A stretch of 64,000 bases of DNA from Arthrobacter sp. AQ5-06 (GTDB taxonomy: Bacteria; Actinomycetota; Actinomycetes; Actinomycetales; Micrococcaceae), in assembly GCF_003287955.1 (NCBI RefSeq), contig NZ_QMKP01000008.1, forward strand, positions 62,001 through 126,000. The letters run 5' to 3'. This document shows, piece after piece, positions 1-7,692 of the stretch. Position 1 is the first letter of the stretch; the number at the start of each line of letters is the position of its first letter. The translations under genes and the position numbers were made by a program. The notes below the pieces were generated by a model. That model ran no database searches and was not told where the DNA came from. It was given only the letters and a program-made list of their open reading frames with translations.

Positions 1-2
1 TG

Positions 3-836
3 GACCGGGAAACGCTTGCCGACTCAGCCCGTGATGAGGTGACCGGACTGGCCGAGGCGCTGGAAACTGCCGGTATCACGGTGCACGTGTTCGAGAACTA
101 CGACGACACCCGCCCGGACAGCGTGTTTCCCAACAACTGGCTCTCCACCCATGCGGGGGGCCACATTGCGATGTTCCCGATGTACGCCCCCAACCGCCGC
201 CACGAGCGCCGCACCGATATCCTTGACTTCCTCAAGACCCACTACCGGGTGCAGGAAGTCATCGACTACTCCGGACTGGAGATGGACCGGGTGTTCCTGG
301 AAGGCACCGGCGCCATGGTCCTGGACCACGGCGGCCGTGTGGCATATGCCGCTCGTTCCCGCCGGGCTGATCCTGTTGCGCTGGAGCGGTTCTGCACGAA
401 CTTCGGCTACGAGCCCATGCTGTTCGACGCGGCGGACGCGGCCGGCACAGCCGTCTACCACACGAATGTGATGATGTCCGTGGCGACGGACTTCGCAATG
501 GTTGGACTGGACACTATCCAGTCGGCAGATCGACGACGTGAGGTGGTGCAACGCCTTTCCGGCGGGGGCCGGAAGATCATCGAGCTGAGCCACGAGCAGA
601 TCCTCAACTTCGCAGGCAACACGATCGAACTGCAGGGCACGGATGGTCGAGTGTTGGCGCTGTCCCGGCGGGCCCTGAAGAGCCTGACGGACGAACAAAA
701 GACCATCATCGAAAGCAGCTGCACCCTGCTGCCCGTTGATGTACCCACGATTGAACTGGCCGGCGGCTCCGTGAGGTGCATGATCGCAGGAATCCACCTC
801 GATCGGAGGCCAGTCCCCGCCGGCGTCGGAGCCTGA
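3..836 (+). CDS. ctlX: CtlX-type citrulline/amidinotransferase-like hydrolase, 5' end cut by window
   Basis: The reading frame is open to the left edge, so the N-terminus is missing. The product belongs to the guanidine-modifying (amidinotransferase/dimethylargininase) fold. Visible marks are FPNNW followed by STH near position 130, EGTGAMVLDH near 300, HTNVMM near 460 (catalytic His region) and VRCMIAG near 775 carrying the expected catalytic Cys. Members annotated CtlX are linked to citrulline use; the exact substrate cannot be read from the sequence. It ends 12 bases before the first frame of a TVP38 fragment. Confident family call, less confident substrate. Confidence 0.85.
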   Translation, partial: DRETLADSARDEVTGLAEALETAGITVHVFENYDDTRPDSVFPNNWLSTHAGGHIAMFPMYAPNRRHERRTDILDFLKTHYRVQEVIDYSGLEMDRVFLEGTGAMVLDHGGRVAYAARSRRADPVALERFCTNFGYEPMLFDAADAAGTAVYHTNVMMSVATDFAMVGLDTIQSADRRREVVQRLSGGGRKIIELSHEQILNFAGNTIELQGTDGRVLALSRRALKSLTDEQKTIIESSCTLLPVDVPTIELAGGSVRCMIAGIHLDRRPVPAGVGA

Positions 837-848
837 GGCCTCCCAAAG

Positions 849-1088
849 CGTGTTGCGTTCACCGCCATCAACTATCTGGCCGGTCTGACTTCGGTTGCCT
901 GGTGGCCCTATCTCCTGGGCACGGCGCTCGGCATCCTGCCGGGCACGATCAGTTCCGTGACCCTGGGTGCGTTCGGCATGCAGCTCGGCTGGCAGGTACC
1001 GGCCGCTGCGGCCGCGCTCGGACTGCTGACCCTTGCCGGACTGATCGTGGCTGCACGCAGGCGGCGAAAAGGGGCCGGGAATGTTTGA
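849..1088 (+). pseudogene. TVP38/TMEM64 (VTT domain) membrane protein, C-terminal remnant
   Basis: The frame encodes NYLAGLTSVAWWPYLLGTAL then LGILPGTISSVTLGAFG and ends in a basic tail RRRRKGAG. This is the C-terminal third of a TVP38/TMEM64 protein (related to DedA): the conserved NYxxGLT, YxxGTxLGxxPGT block and last transmembrane segment are present, but everything upstream is gone and the preceding gene ends at 836 with no start codon for this frame. Intact members are about 200 residues; about 80 remain. The stop overlaps the ATG of the next pseudogene, suggesting the original pair was translationally coupled. Confidence 0.7.
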
Positions 1089-1681
1089 TGCCATGCTGAG
1101 TCACCGGACGGCGCCCGTTCTTGACCGGTTGGCTTCAGCATTGGACCGGCGCTGGGTCATCCCCGACCGGCTGACCGGGCTGAACCTGGTGCTGGGCCTG
1201 GCCGCGGCACAGTGGTGGCTCCCGGCACTGGCTGCTGTGCCGGCTGGCTGATGGCCTGGACGGGCCGCTGGCCCGCCTGAGGCGCCGCCGGTCAGGGCAG
1301 GAGGATCCTGGTCGGGGCGGGTTCTGGGACATCAGCGCGGACTTCGTGGTCTACGGCGCCACCGATGCCGGAGTGGGCATAGGCGCCACGGCCGCGTTCG
1401 CCTCGCCGTGGCTGCCGGTCGAGTTGGTTCTCTTCGCCTATTAAGTCAAAGGTGCGGTCTTCCTGGCCTTCTCCTCCATTGCCGAGAAGACTGGCCGCCA
1501 GATCGATGATGGAAGGTCGCTGTCATTTCTGGGCGGGCTGGCGGAGGGGGCTGAAACAGTGGTGGTGCACAGCCTGTGGCTGATCTTCCCGGAGCTTGCC
1601 TGGGTGATCGCCGTCGTCTGGGCCCTTCTGGTGGGGGTCATTGCCCACCGGATCCTGGCGGGGTACCGGGCTTTGAGCTGA
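1081..1681 (+). pseudogene. CDP-alcohol phosphatidyltransferase, frameshifted and with an internal stop
   Basis: Starts MFDAMLSHRTAPVLDRLA at 1081 and reads through WVIPDRLTGLNLVLGL. The frame is lost near 1215-1240; in another frame the signature DGLDGPLAR follows, then GFWDISADFVVYGA, matching the family pattern DGxxAR...Gx(2-3)DxxxD that binds CDP-alcohol and metal. A TAA at 1442-1444 interrupts an otherwise good frame (FAY-stop-VKG) and the homology continues to TGA at 1679-1681 (RILAGYRALS). Two independent lesions make this a clear pseudogene. The enzyme would have made a phospholipid-type phosphodiester in the membrane. Its tail overlaps the convergent reductase gene. Confidence 0.75.
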
Positions 1682-3086
1682 TCCGGCGCCTGTCAATGGC
1701 CAGCCGCCGGATCCTGCCCAACACCTTTATGGCAGTGCCCGTGAACGGGGAAGCGAGGCGTTCCCGGACATCCAAAACTGCGGCGTTCCACACACCGTCG
1801 GAGTACGTGGGGTAGGCGTGGGTGGCGCCGGCGATGTCTGAGGTCCGTAGTTTCTTGTGCACGGCCAGGGACAGTTCGGCAAGGGATTCCCCTGCCCGCG
1901 GGCCCACGATGGTACCTCCGATGATGCGGCCCCCGCGGCCCACCAGCAGGCGCGTGAAACCGTCGGTCTTGTCCTCGGTGATGGCCCGGTCCAGATGGGA
2001 ATGCCATACGGTGCGGGACAGCGCCGACTCACCGTCTTCGTTGCTTGTCACGGCGGCGATTTCCGGTGAAGTGTACGTGACCCGTGGAACCGCGGTGCTG
2101 ATCCGGCGTCGGAGGCCGAGCACCGCATTGGATGCTGCCACGCTGGCGTGGACGCCGGCCAGATGCGTGAACTGCGGGTGTGTGGTGACATCTCCTGCCG
2201 CCCAGATCAGGGGATTGGAGGTCCGCATGTGTGAATCAGTGATCACATGCCCGCGGTCGTCGAGGCTGACGCCCACGCGTTCGAGCCCAAGGCCAATGGT
2301 CCGCGGGGTGCGGCCCGTTGCCAGCAGCACGGTGGAAACATCCACAGCAGTTCCGTCCGCCAGCTGCAGCCGCACCCCGTCCCCGAGGCTGGTTGCCTTG
2401 GCGACGGTCGTGTTTTCCAGGATCTTCACGCCGTCGGCCTTCAGGCTTTCCCGCACAATGTCCACCGCCTCCGGGATCTCTTTGGCCAGGATCCGGGAGC
2501 GGACGATCATCGTGACCTCAGATCCCAGTCGCGCGAAGGCCTGGCCCAGCTCACAGGCAATCGGATCGCCGCCGAGGATGGCAAGCCGGTCCGGCAGCGC
2601 GGCTAGGTCCCAGACCGTTTCGGAGGTGACGGTCAGGGCAGGGTCCAATCCGGGAATGGCTGGCCGGGCGGGCGCCCCGCCGGTTGCTATCAGGGCCTGC
2701 CGGAACCGGAGGGGACGTCCGTCCAGGTCGGCCGTCCCGGGACCGGTGAAGGTCACCCGCCCCGAGAGGACCTCGACGCCGGCTTGTTCCAGAGCCTCCG
2801 GTGTATCCACGGGCTCGATGGTCCGGATTGCTGTAGCGATGCGTTCCCGCACTGCGGGGAAATCCGGTTCCTGGCCGGCCTGCATCCGCAAAGTCCTCGC
2901 CTGCGCCGCCGCGGAGAGGAGCGTCTTGGAGGGGACGCAGCCGGTCCACAGGCAGTCACCGCCCGTGCGCTCCTGCTCCACCAGGACGGTGCGGGCACCG
3001 AAACCGGCTGCGGTCTTGGCCCCGACGATTCCCGCTGTGCCTCCGCCGAGGACCAGGAAGTCAATAATTCGGTCAGTGGGTGCCAT
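1638..3086 (-). CDS. FAD-dependent pyridine nucleotide-disulfide oxidoreductase (mercuric reductase/lipoamide dehydrogenase family)
   Basis: 482 residues, the usual length. The FAD-binding LGGGTAGIVG lies at residues 13-22 and the redox pair in GGDCLWTGCVPSK gives Cys45 and Cys50 (CxxxxC). An NAD(P)-binding segment LAILGGDPIACELGQAFARLG and the second FAD motif WAAGDVT follow. The C-terminal dyad reads HAYPTYSDG where classic enzymes have HxHPTxxE, so the second His is Tyr and the Glu is Asp. The true disulfide substrate is therefore uncertain; there is no N-terminal HMA domain or C-terminal Cys pair expected for a mercuric reductase. Start at 3086 chosen because AAGGGGA precedes it at good spacing; an upstream in-frame ATG at 3125 lacks one. 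Related genes occur next to TVP38 genes elsewhere, consistent with the remnant nearby. Confidence 0.85.
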   Translation of the reverse strand: MAPTDRIIDFLVLGGGTAGIVGAKTAAGFGARTVLVEQERTGGDCLWTGCVPSKTLLSAAAQARTLRMQAGQEPDFPAVRERIATAIRTIEPVDTPEALEQAGVEVLSGRVTFTGPGTADLDGRPLRFRQALIATGGAPARPAIPGLDPALTVTSETVWDLAALPDRLAILGGDPIACELGQAFARLGSEVTMIVRSRILAKEIPEAVDIVRESLKADGVKILENTTVAKATSLGDGVRLQLADGTAVDVSTVLLATGRTPRTIGLGLERVGVSLDDRGHVITDSHMRTSNPLIWAAGDVTTHPQFTHLAGVHASVAASNAVLGLRRRISTAVPRVTYTSPEIAAVTSNEDGESALSRTVWHSHLDRAITEDKTDGFTRLLVGRGGRIIGGTIVGPRAGESLAELSLAVHKKLRTSDIAGATHAYPTYSDGVWNAAVLDVRERLASPFTGTAIKVLGRIRRLAIDRRRISSKPGTPPGSGGQ

Positions 3087-3175
3087 GATGAAGATCCCCT
3101 TACGGTTGTTGCCGGCTGCTGCCATTGGAGGACTCCCGGTATGCCCGGCGTATTCCCTGATCCAAGGAGCGAGTT

Positions 3176-3826
3176 ATCCCCGACAAGTACACAGCATTCG
3201 CGCCGTTTTACGATGCCCTCTCCGGCGAATATCCGGTTTACCGTGCCGGAAGGGTCCGCGGAATCGGCGCGCTGACGCCGCGGCCGGGGGAGCAGGTCCT
3301 GGACCTGGGCTGTGGAACCGGGCTCAATTTTCCGTTGCTCGTGGACCGGGTAGGTCCCTCGGGAACGATAGTAGGAATCGACCGCAGCGCCCGGATGCTG
3401 CGGCAGGCCCGCCGACGCGCCGTCAAGGCTGGATGGGAGAACGTCATCCTCATCCACGCCGACGCCGTTCTCCTGGATCCGGCAGCCGTCCGCGCCACGA
3501 TCCAAGGGCAGGGAGGATCCGGGACCTCCGATGCTGCCCTGGCCACCTATTCGCTCTCGCTGATGCCGGAATGGCGGAAAGCCTGGGCCAATCTGACGGA
3601 GCTGCTGCGCGATGATGCCAGGGTGGCCGTGGTGGACATGCAGGAGCCGGTGGGATGGGCCCGGCTACTCACTCCCTTGGCACGGGCAGCCTGTGCCCTG
3701 GGCGGCGCGGACATGGCAGCACACCCATGGCAGGCCGTCGAGGGGGACTGCACCGGCGTCATCCGGGACTCAGCCCGGGCAGGACATCTGCAGATCCGCG
3801 CAGGCACGCTCCGGGGCCCTGCCTGA
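3176..3826 (+). CDS. Class I SAM-dependent methyltransferase with no canonical start codon
   Basis: The frame encodes DKYTAFAPFYDALSGEYPVYRAGRVRG, then motif I VLDLGCGTGLNFPLL, motif II VGIDRSARML, and an acceptor-region segment ALATYSLSLMPEWRKA, ending at 3826 (about 216 residues). Homology begins right after a TGA at 3158-3160, but no ATG, GTG or TTG exists before the TTG at 3335, which would delete motif I. AAGGAG at 3164-3169 sits six bases before an ATC at 3176-3178, exactly where an ATG is expected. Either ATC is used as a rare start or an ATG has mutated and the gene is silent. The acceptor substrate is unknown. Confidence 0.6.
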   Translation: MPDKYTAFAPFYDALSGEYPVYRAGRVRGIGALTPRPGEQVLDLGCGTGLNFPLLVDRVGPSGTIVGIDRSARMLRQARRRAVKAGWENVILIHADAVLLDPAAVRATIQGQGGSGTSDAALATYSLSLMPEWRKAWANLTELLRDDARVAVVDMQEPVGWARLLTPLARAACALGGADMAAHPWQAVEGDCTGVIRDSARAGHLQIRAGTLRGPA

Positions 3827-3928
3827 ACACTTGCGAAGGAACGCGCCCTGTGTGCCCCAGATTATTTAACCGTGCTGCGGCGGGGCCATAGGGTTGCCGG
3901 TATCACTGCGGCGAGATGAAGGGGGGCC

Positions 3929-5189
3929 ATGACTCCGGAATCCACCGTCCCGCACCGTGTGCGCAGGCCCTGGCTGAGCCGCCGTGCCGGCAGGGGAGTG
4001 CGGCGTGGAACAGCAGCTGCGGGGAAGATTGCCGCGCTGCTTCGCAGCCTTGAACTGAGGACCAGACCTGTCCATCCGGAGAGCCGTGCCGCGCTGGACC
4101 GGCGCTGGTCCGAGCTGCCCGAGCACGTAAAACCCCCTGCCCAGCTGCTGGGCAGGACAGCGGTTGGATGCGAAGGAACCCATGGCGTCTTTCCCAAATG
4201 CAACCTGACCTGCACCCCGTGCTACCACTCAGCAGATGCGAACAAAGTGCGGATCGACGGTGGCCACACCGTGCGGGCAGTGAACGAATAGCTGGCGTTC
4301 CTCCGCCGTCTGCGCGGACCCCGCGGCCCCGCCCAGCTGATCGGCGGCGAAGTCAGTCTGCTGCCCGCCGGAGACCACGCAGCGGCCCTGCTTGCCATGC
4401 GTGCCGCCGGACGGGAACCGATGTCCACGACGCACGGAAACTTCGACTACCAGTACCTGCTGGATGTTGCGCTGGAGCCGACCGGCAAGCCGAGGTTTCG
4501 GAAGGTATCGTTCGCCGCCCATTTTGATTCCCTCATGCGTGGACGCAGGGGAGTGCCCCGTCCCCGGACCGAGGCTGAGCTGGACCCATTCCATGAACGG
4601 TTCGCCGCGATGTTCACGGACCTTAAAAGGGACCAGGGGACAAGTGGCCGGGGTTACCACCGCCGTGCTGGACATGCCTTTCGACATGCTGTCCTTCCAG
4701 CCAGCCGCGTATATCGGCGATGACAGGAGATGGGGGAAGGGCTTCACCGACGTCACCATCGACGCCGGCTGGGACCGGATCGAGGAGGGCGCCGGGCAGC
4801 GGATTCCCTGGCAGGGCACCCAGTTCGGCGATGTGCGCTGCAACCGGACCGCCGTGGTTTTACGGGCGGGGCAAAGCCGGGCCGCGTTGCTGGATCCGGC
4901 CGACCAAAAGGACCTCGACGCACGGGACCGGCTGCTGGCCCACTTCGGCGGGATGTATTTCGGCGGGACGCCACACTGGATTGTCGCCGTAAGAGTCATC
5001 AGGGCCTTGCTGGCCCACCCCGGCGACGTCCCCGTGATTCTTGGTTTCGGCCTTCGACTTTCCCGGCGCGCCGGCGGCCTGTTCGGGATTATTTCCAGCT
5101 CCCGTCCTCCCCGGTTGTCCCGGGCTATGAGGTGTTGTCCAGGAACGCGAACCCGGAGCTTGCCGCCGGGGGGTCACCGCCCTGGATGA
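3929..5189 (+). pseudogene. Radical SAM protein, disrupted by a stop and a frameshift
   Basis: Begins MTPESTVPHRVRRPWLSRR and contains the iron-sulfur motif CNLTCTPC (CxxxCxxC) near 4199-4222, directly followed by YHSADANKVR. A TAG at 4269-4271 interrupts the frame (AVNE-stop-LAFLRRLRGP); the same frame continues with QLIGGEVSLLP, MSTTHGNFDYQYLL and SFAAHFDSLMRGRRGVPRPR to about 4650. There a frameshift or small deletion moves the homology to another frame (MPFDMLSFQPAAYIGDD, RCNRT, FGGMYFGG, HPGDVPVILGFGL). C-terminal similarity fades after about 5065. The uncharacterised family normally runs about 450 residues. This copy cannot make the full enzyme. Confidence 0.75.
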
Positions 5190-5253
5190 GTCCTGGCGGA
5201 GGCAGATCCTTGCCGGAAGCTGAGGCTGTAAGAGCCCAACCCCCATCCCCGGG

Positions 5254-5637
5254 ATGGTACGCGATGGCGTGCACTACTCCGCCATGGGAGCCCACGCGCT
5301 GCCCGGGAACCACCCGTGGTCGGAAGGACCCGCCATGCTCCTCATCCGGCAGGAACGCATCGTCCTCTTTGAGGAACACAGCCAGGGCCTGCCAGCGGTG
5401 GTGACCGGGATCCGCACCCGCGGGCCCCGGCGGCTGGTCACTGCGGAGGCCGCCGACGTGAACCTGTACGCGGAAGCCACCGCCAGCCCTGCCCTCGCCA
5501 CCGGGGATACCGTCCGTATCCAGCTCCCGACTTCCGCACTGGCGGCAGTCGGAGGAGTTGCAGAACACCGAAGTGCGGCCCTTGACTTCCCCCGGCTGGA
5601 AGGTTTTAGCGTGACAGTATCAGCAACAAAAAACTGA
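5254..5637 (+). CDS. Orphan protein with a TOBE-like C-terminal segment, probably a relic
   Basis: 127 residues if the ATG at 5254 is used; no clear ribosome binding site precedes it. The stretch MLLIRQERIVLF followed by AVVTGIRTRGPRRLV, DVNLYAEAT and GDTVRIQLP resembles the TOBE domain at the C-terminus of ABC-transporter ATPases (the RPE-R-I entry, beta strand layout and GD-V spacing). No ATPase domain is present. The first 30 residues look random and the upstream 100 bases hold no recognisable gene. It could be the tail of a lost transporter ATPase that stays open by chance, or a small binding protein. Low certainty. Confidence 0.35.
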   Translation: MVRDGVHYSAMGAHALPGNHPWSEGPAMLLIRQERIVLFEEHSQGLPAVVTGIRTRGPRRLVTAEAADVNLYAEATASPALATGDTVRIQLPTSALAAVGGVAEHRSAALDFPRLEGFSVTVSATKN

Positions 5638-5653
5638 AGGGAAGGAGCTGGCC

Positions 5654-5800
5654 ATGGCGCTTCTAGAAGGAGAGGTTTACCGCTGCCCGGATCAGGCATG
5701 CGGGTGCGAAATCACTGTCACCAAGGGCGCGGCCCCGGGTCACGGCGGAGACCATGAGCCCACCTGCTGCTGCGGGCACAGCATGGAGAAAGTGAACTGA
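5654..5800 (+). CDS. 48-residue desulforedoxin-like Cys-rich metal protein
   Basis: Translation starts at ATG 5654 behind a strong GGGAAGGAG. The peptide reads GEVYRCPDQACGCEITVTKG near the N-terminus and PTCCCGHSMEKVN at the C-terminus. The frame VYxC...C-G followed after about 20 residues by CCG-x-x-M matches desulforedoxin and the N-terminal domain of desulfoferrodoxin, which hold one FeS4 iron by CxxC and CC. Here the first pair is spaced CxxxxCxC and the second is CCC, and a GHGGDHE insert adds histidines, so a metallothionein-like zinc role is also possible. It is intact although neighbours on its left are decayed. Confidence 0.6.
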   Translation: MALLEGEVYRCPDQACGCEITVTKGAAPGHGGDHEPTCCCGHSMEKVN

Positions 5801-5959
5801 CACCGGTGTGAGCGGCCGGGCGCCCCGGTTGCGGCAGACGCCGTCGGACGCTGTTCCAGGCCGGGGCCCCTTATGTGTCCGTGTTTACAGAGCGAGGAGG
5901 GACCACGGACCTATCTTTCGAAGGTAAGCAGTTCCGTTTCAACGAAAGGCAGCCAAACG

Positions 5960-6421
5960 ATGTCCGCTACATCTCCTGTGGCACACCAACCACACGTTTC
6001 CACTCATCACCTTGCCCGGCGCATCACCGCAGGGGTCACCGGCGGTACTGCCGGCGGTCTCGTCTTCGGCGCCCTTATGGCCATGATGGGCATGCTGCCC
6101 ATGATCGCCTCGATGGTCGGATCGGATTCGGCCGTGGTGGGCTTCGGGATTCACATCGTGATCTCGATCCTGATTGGTCTGGGCCTGACCGTGCCGTTCG
6201 CCGGGCTTCTGTCCTCCTATGGCCGTGCTGCGTTGATCGGGTTGGCCTATGGGGCGCTCTGGTGGGTGCTCGGGCCCCTGCTCATCATGCCTACAATGCT
6301 GGGAATGCCCCTGTTCATGGTCGACGCGACGGCCACGTGGTCGCTGATGGGCCATCTGGTCTACGGGGTCACCCTGGCCCTGGTCGCCGTCCGTATCCTG
6401 AAGTCCGCACATGAGCGATAA
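5960..6421 (+). CDS. Small membrane protein, about four transmembrane segments, unknown function
   Basis: 153 residues. After a short polar N-terminus with several His (VAHQPHVSTHHLARR) come Gly-rich hydrophobic segments: GGTAGGLVFGALMAMMGMLPMI, VGFGIHIVISILIGLGLTVPFAGLL, ALIGLAYGALWWVLGPLLIMPTML and LMGHLVYGVTLALVAVRIL. Start chosen at 5960 because GAAAGG precedes it; a longer frame back to 5873 adds a non-hydrophobic leader. Its last four codons overlap the start of the downstream Crp/Fnr gene by 11 bases, so the two are translated from one mRNA. I do not recognise the family. Confidence 0.65.
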   Translation: MSATSPVAHQPHVSTHHLARRITAGVTGGTAGGLVFGALMAMMGMLPMIASMVGSDSAVVGFGIHIVISILIGLGLTVPFAGLLSSYGRAALIGLAYGALWWVLGPLLIMPTMLGMPLFMVDATATWSLMGHLVYGVTLALVAVRILKSAHER

Positions 6422-7208
6422 CTGGGAAAATGGGCTGGAAGCTGCTGTGGGCGGCCTCCAGCCCTGGTCTCCGGGCCAACGCGAACCGTATCCACTCACG
6501 GCAGGGCCGGATGACCCGTTCACCTGCCTGAACGAGGTGGACCTCTTCGCCGACCTGTCCGCTGAAGAGATGCACGCGATGGACATGATGGCCCCGGCGC
6601 GGATGTTCCGCCGCGGAGAGCTCGTCTACAGCCAGTCCCAGCCCGTGACCGCCCTCTTTATCCTCAAGTCAGGCCGGATACGGGTCTTTCGTGTCGCCGA
6701 GGACGGTAAAGCCCTCACCATGGCCATCCTGGAACCGGGAGCCGTCTTCGGGGAAATGATGCTGGTCGGTCAGCGTATGTACGACAACTATGCCGAGGCC
6801 ATCGAGGACTCCGCCATCTGCCGGCTGGGGGTCGAGGACGTTGAAAGGTACCTGATCTCTGACCCCCGCATCGCGATCCGCATCTCACGGCTCCTGGGGG
6901 AGCAGGTGGCCCGACTGGAGGAACGCCTCACGGACCTGGCTTTGCGTCCGCTGTCGGCCCGGGCCGCCTCCATCCTGATCAGCCTCGATGCCGCGGCACC
7001 CAGCGGCCGGTTCGGGCAAAGCCGGGACATCCGGCTCACCCACGAACAGATCGCAGGCCTGCTCGGCGCCACCCGGGAGGCCACCAGCAAAACGCTTGCC
7101 GACTTCGCCGTGAAGGGTATCATCCGGCAGGGCCGCGGCCGCATCACGATCCAGAATCCCGCTGCTTTGCGAGCGGTTGCAGGAAGCAGCTACCCCGGTG
7201 CTGTCTGA
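6411..7208 (+). CDS. Crp/Fnr-family transcriptional regulator
   Basis: 265 residues. A non-conserved 35-residue N-terminus precedes the cyclic nucleotide-binding beta roll (FADLSAEEMHAM to about residue 150, with FILKSGRIRVFRV and GAVFGEMMLVG), the dimer helix (RISRLLGEQVARLEERL) and a winged helix with the recognition sequence RLTHEQIAGLLGATREATSKTLADF at about 205-230. The phosphate-binding RxSA of cAMP-responsive Crp is not seen and there is only one Cys, so neither cAMP nor an FNR-type cluster is indicated; the effector is unknown. It overlaps the upstream membrane protein gene, which may be its sensor partner or target. Confidence 0.85.
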   Translation: MSDNWENGLEAAVGGLQPWSPGQREPYPLTAGPDDPFTCLNEVDLFADLSAEEMHAMDMMAPARMFRRGELVYSQSQPVTALFILKSGRIRVFRVAEDGKALTMAILEPGAVFGEMMLVGQRMYDNYAEAIEDSAICRLGVEDVERYLISDPRIAIRISRLLGEQVARLEERLTDLALRPLSARAASILISLDAAAPSGRFGQSRDIRLTHEQIAGLLGATREATSKTLADFAVKGIIRQGRGRITIQNPAALRAVAGSSYPGAV

Positions 7209-7692
7209 AGGGCAGACGTGAGTTAATGCGGCGCTTCGCCTTGTGATCGGACTCAGCGAGTACAGCGTCGTTCCATATGGCTCGGTACATGGCATCCCTA
7301 TCGTTGTTTCAACGGAGTTCCGATGCAGCGCAACGTTTTATAGACGGTCGCGAGCACTCAAGGACTAGCCGCTCCGCGCGTTGTCCCTGAAGGCGACACG
7401 AAGCGATCACAAAACGCCGCCAAAGAGCGATCAAATCCACAACCCGCCTCGCAGGCCCCCCGGAAACCAAGGAGTCCTGGTGGCCCAATAATGTGTCTCA
7501 CTCCGCTATTCTCAGAAACACCAGAAATTGAGCTTTGATGAGGGCAGGAAGGCGAAGGGGTCCTGGACGCTGATCTTAGGACCCGGGTCCTGCGGTGCGG
7601 GCGCGGTTTCCGGATGGCGATCCCGGTTTAATGCCCGGGCTCTGGTCACACACAACAGCTGCGGGTCCGAGGGCGAGGGGAGAACGATCGCG
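7209..7692 (+). other. 484-base stretch without a recognisable gene
   Basis: Between the regulator and the hydrolase I find no frame with convincing protein similarity on either strand. AT content is higher than around it. The 8-mer AGCGATCA occurs twice (near 7402 and 7426). The hydrolase promoter must lie in its last 150 bases. It may hold an eroded gene or insertion. Confidence 0.4.

Noticed and set aside
1822-3615. Long plus-strand frame of 597 codons opposite the flavin reductase
   Set aside because: It is the antisense of an obvious gene, has Arg/Ser/Pro-rich composition and no domain; typical high-GC shadow.
7300-7380. Minus-strand LATVYKTLR, similar to the Fur-family helix
   Set aside because: Fewer than ten residues between stops; chance is likely.
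7490-7530. TTCTCAGAAAC stretch resembling a Tn3-family terminal repeat
   Set aside because: No partner repeat at the expected distance and no transposase or resolvase fragment nearby.
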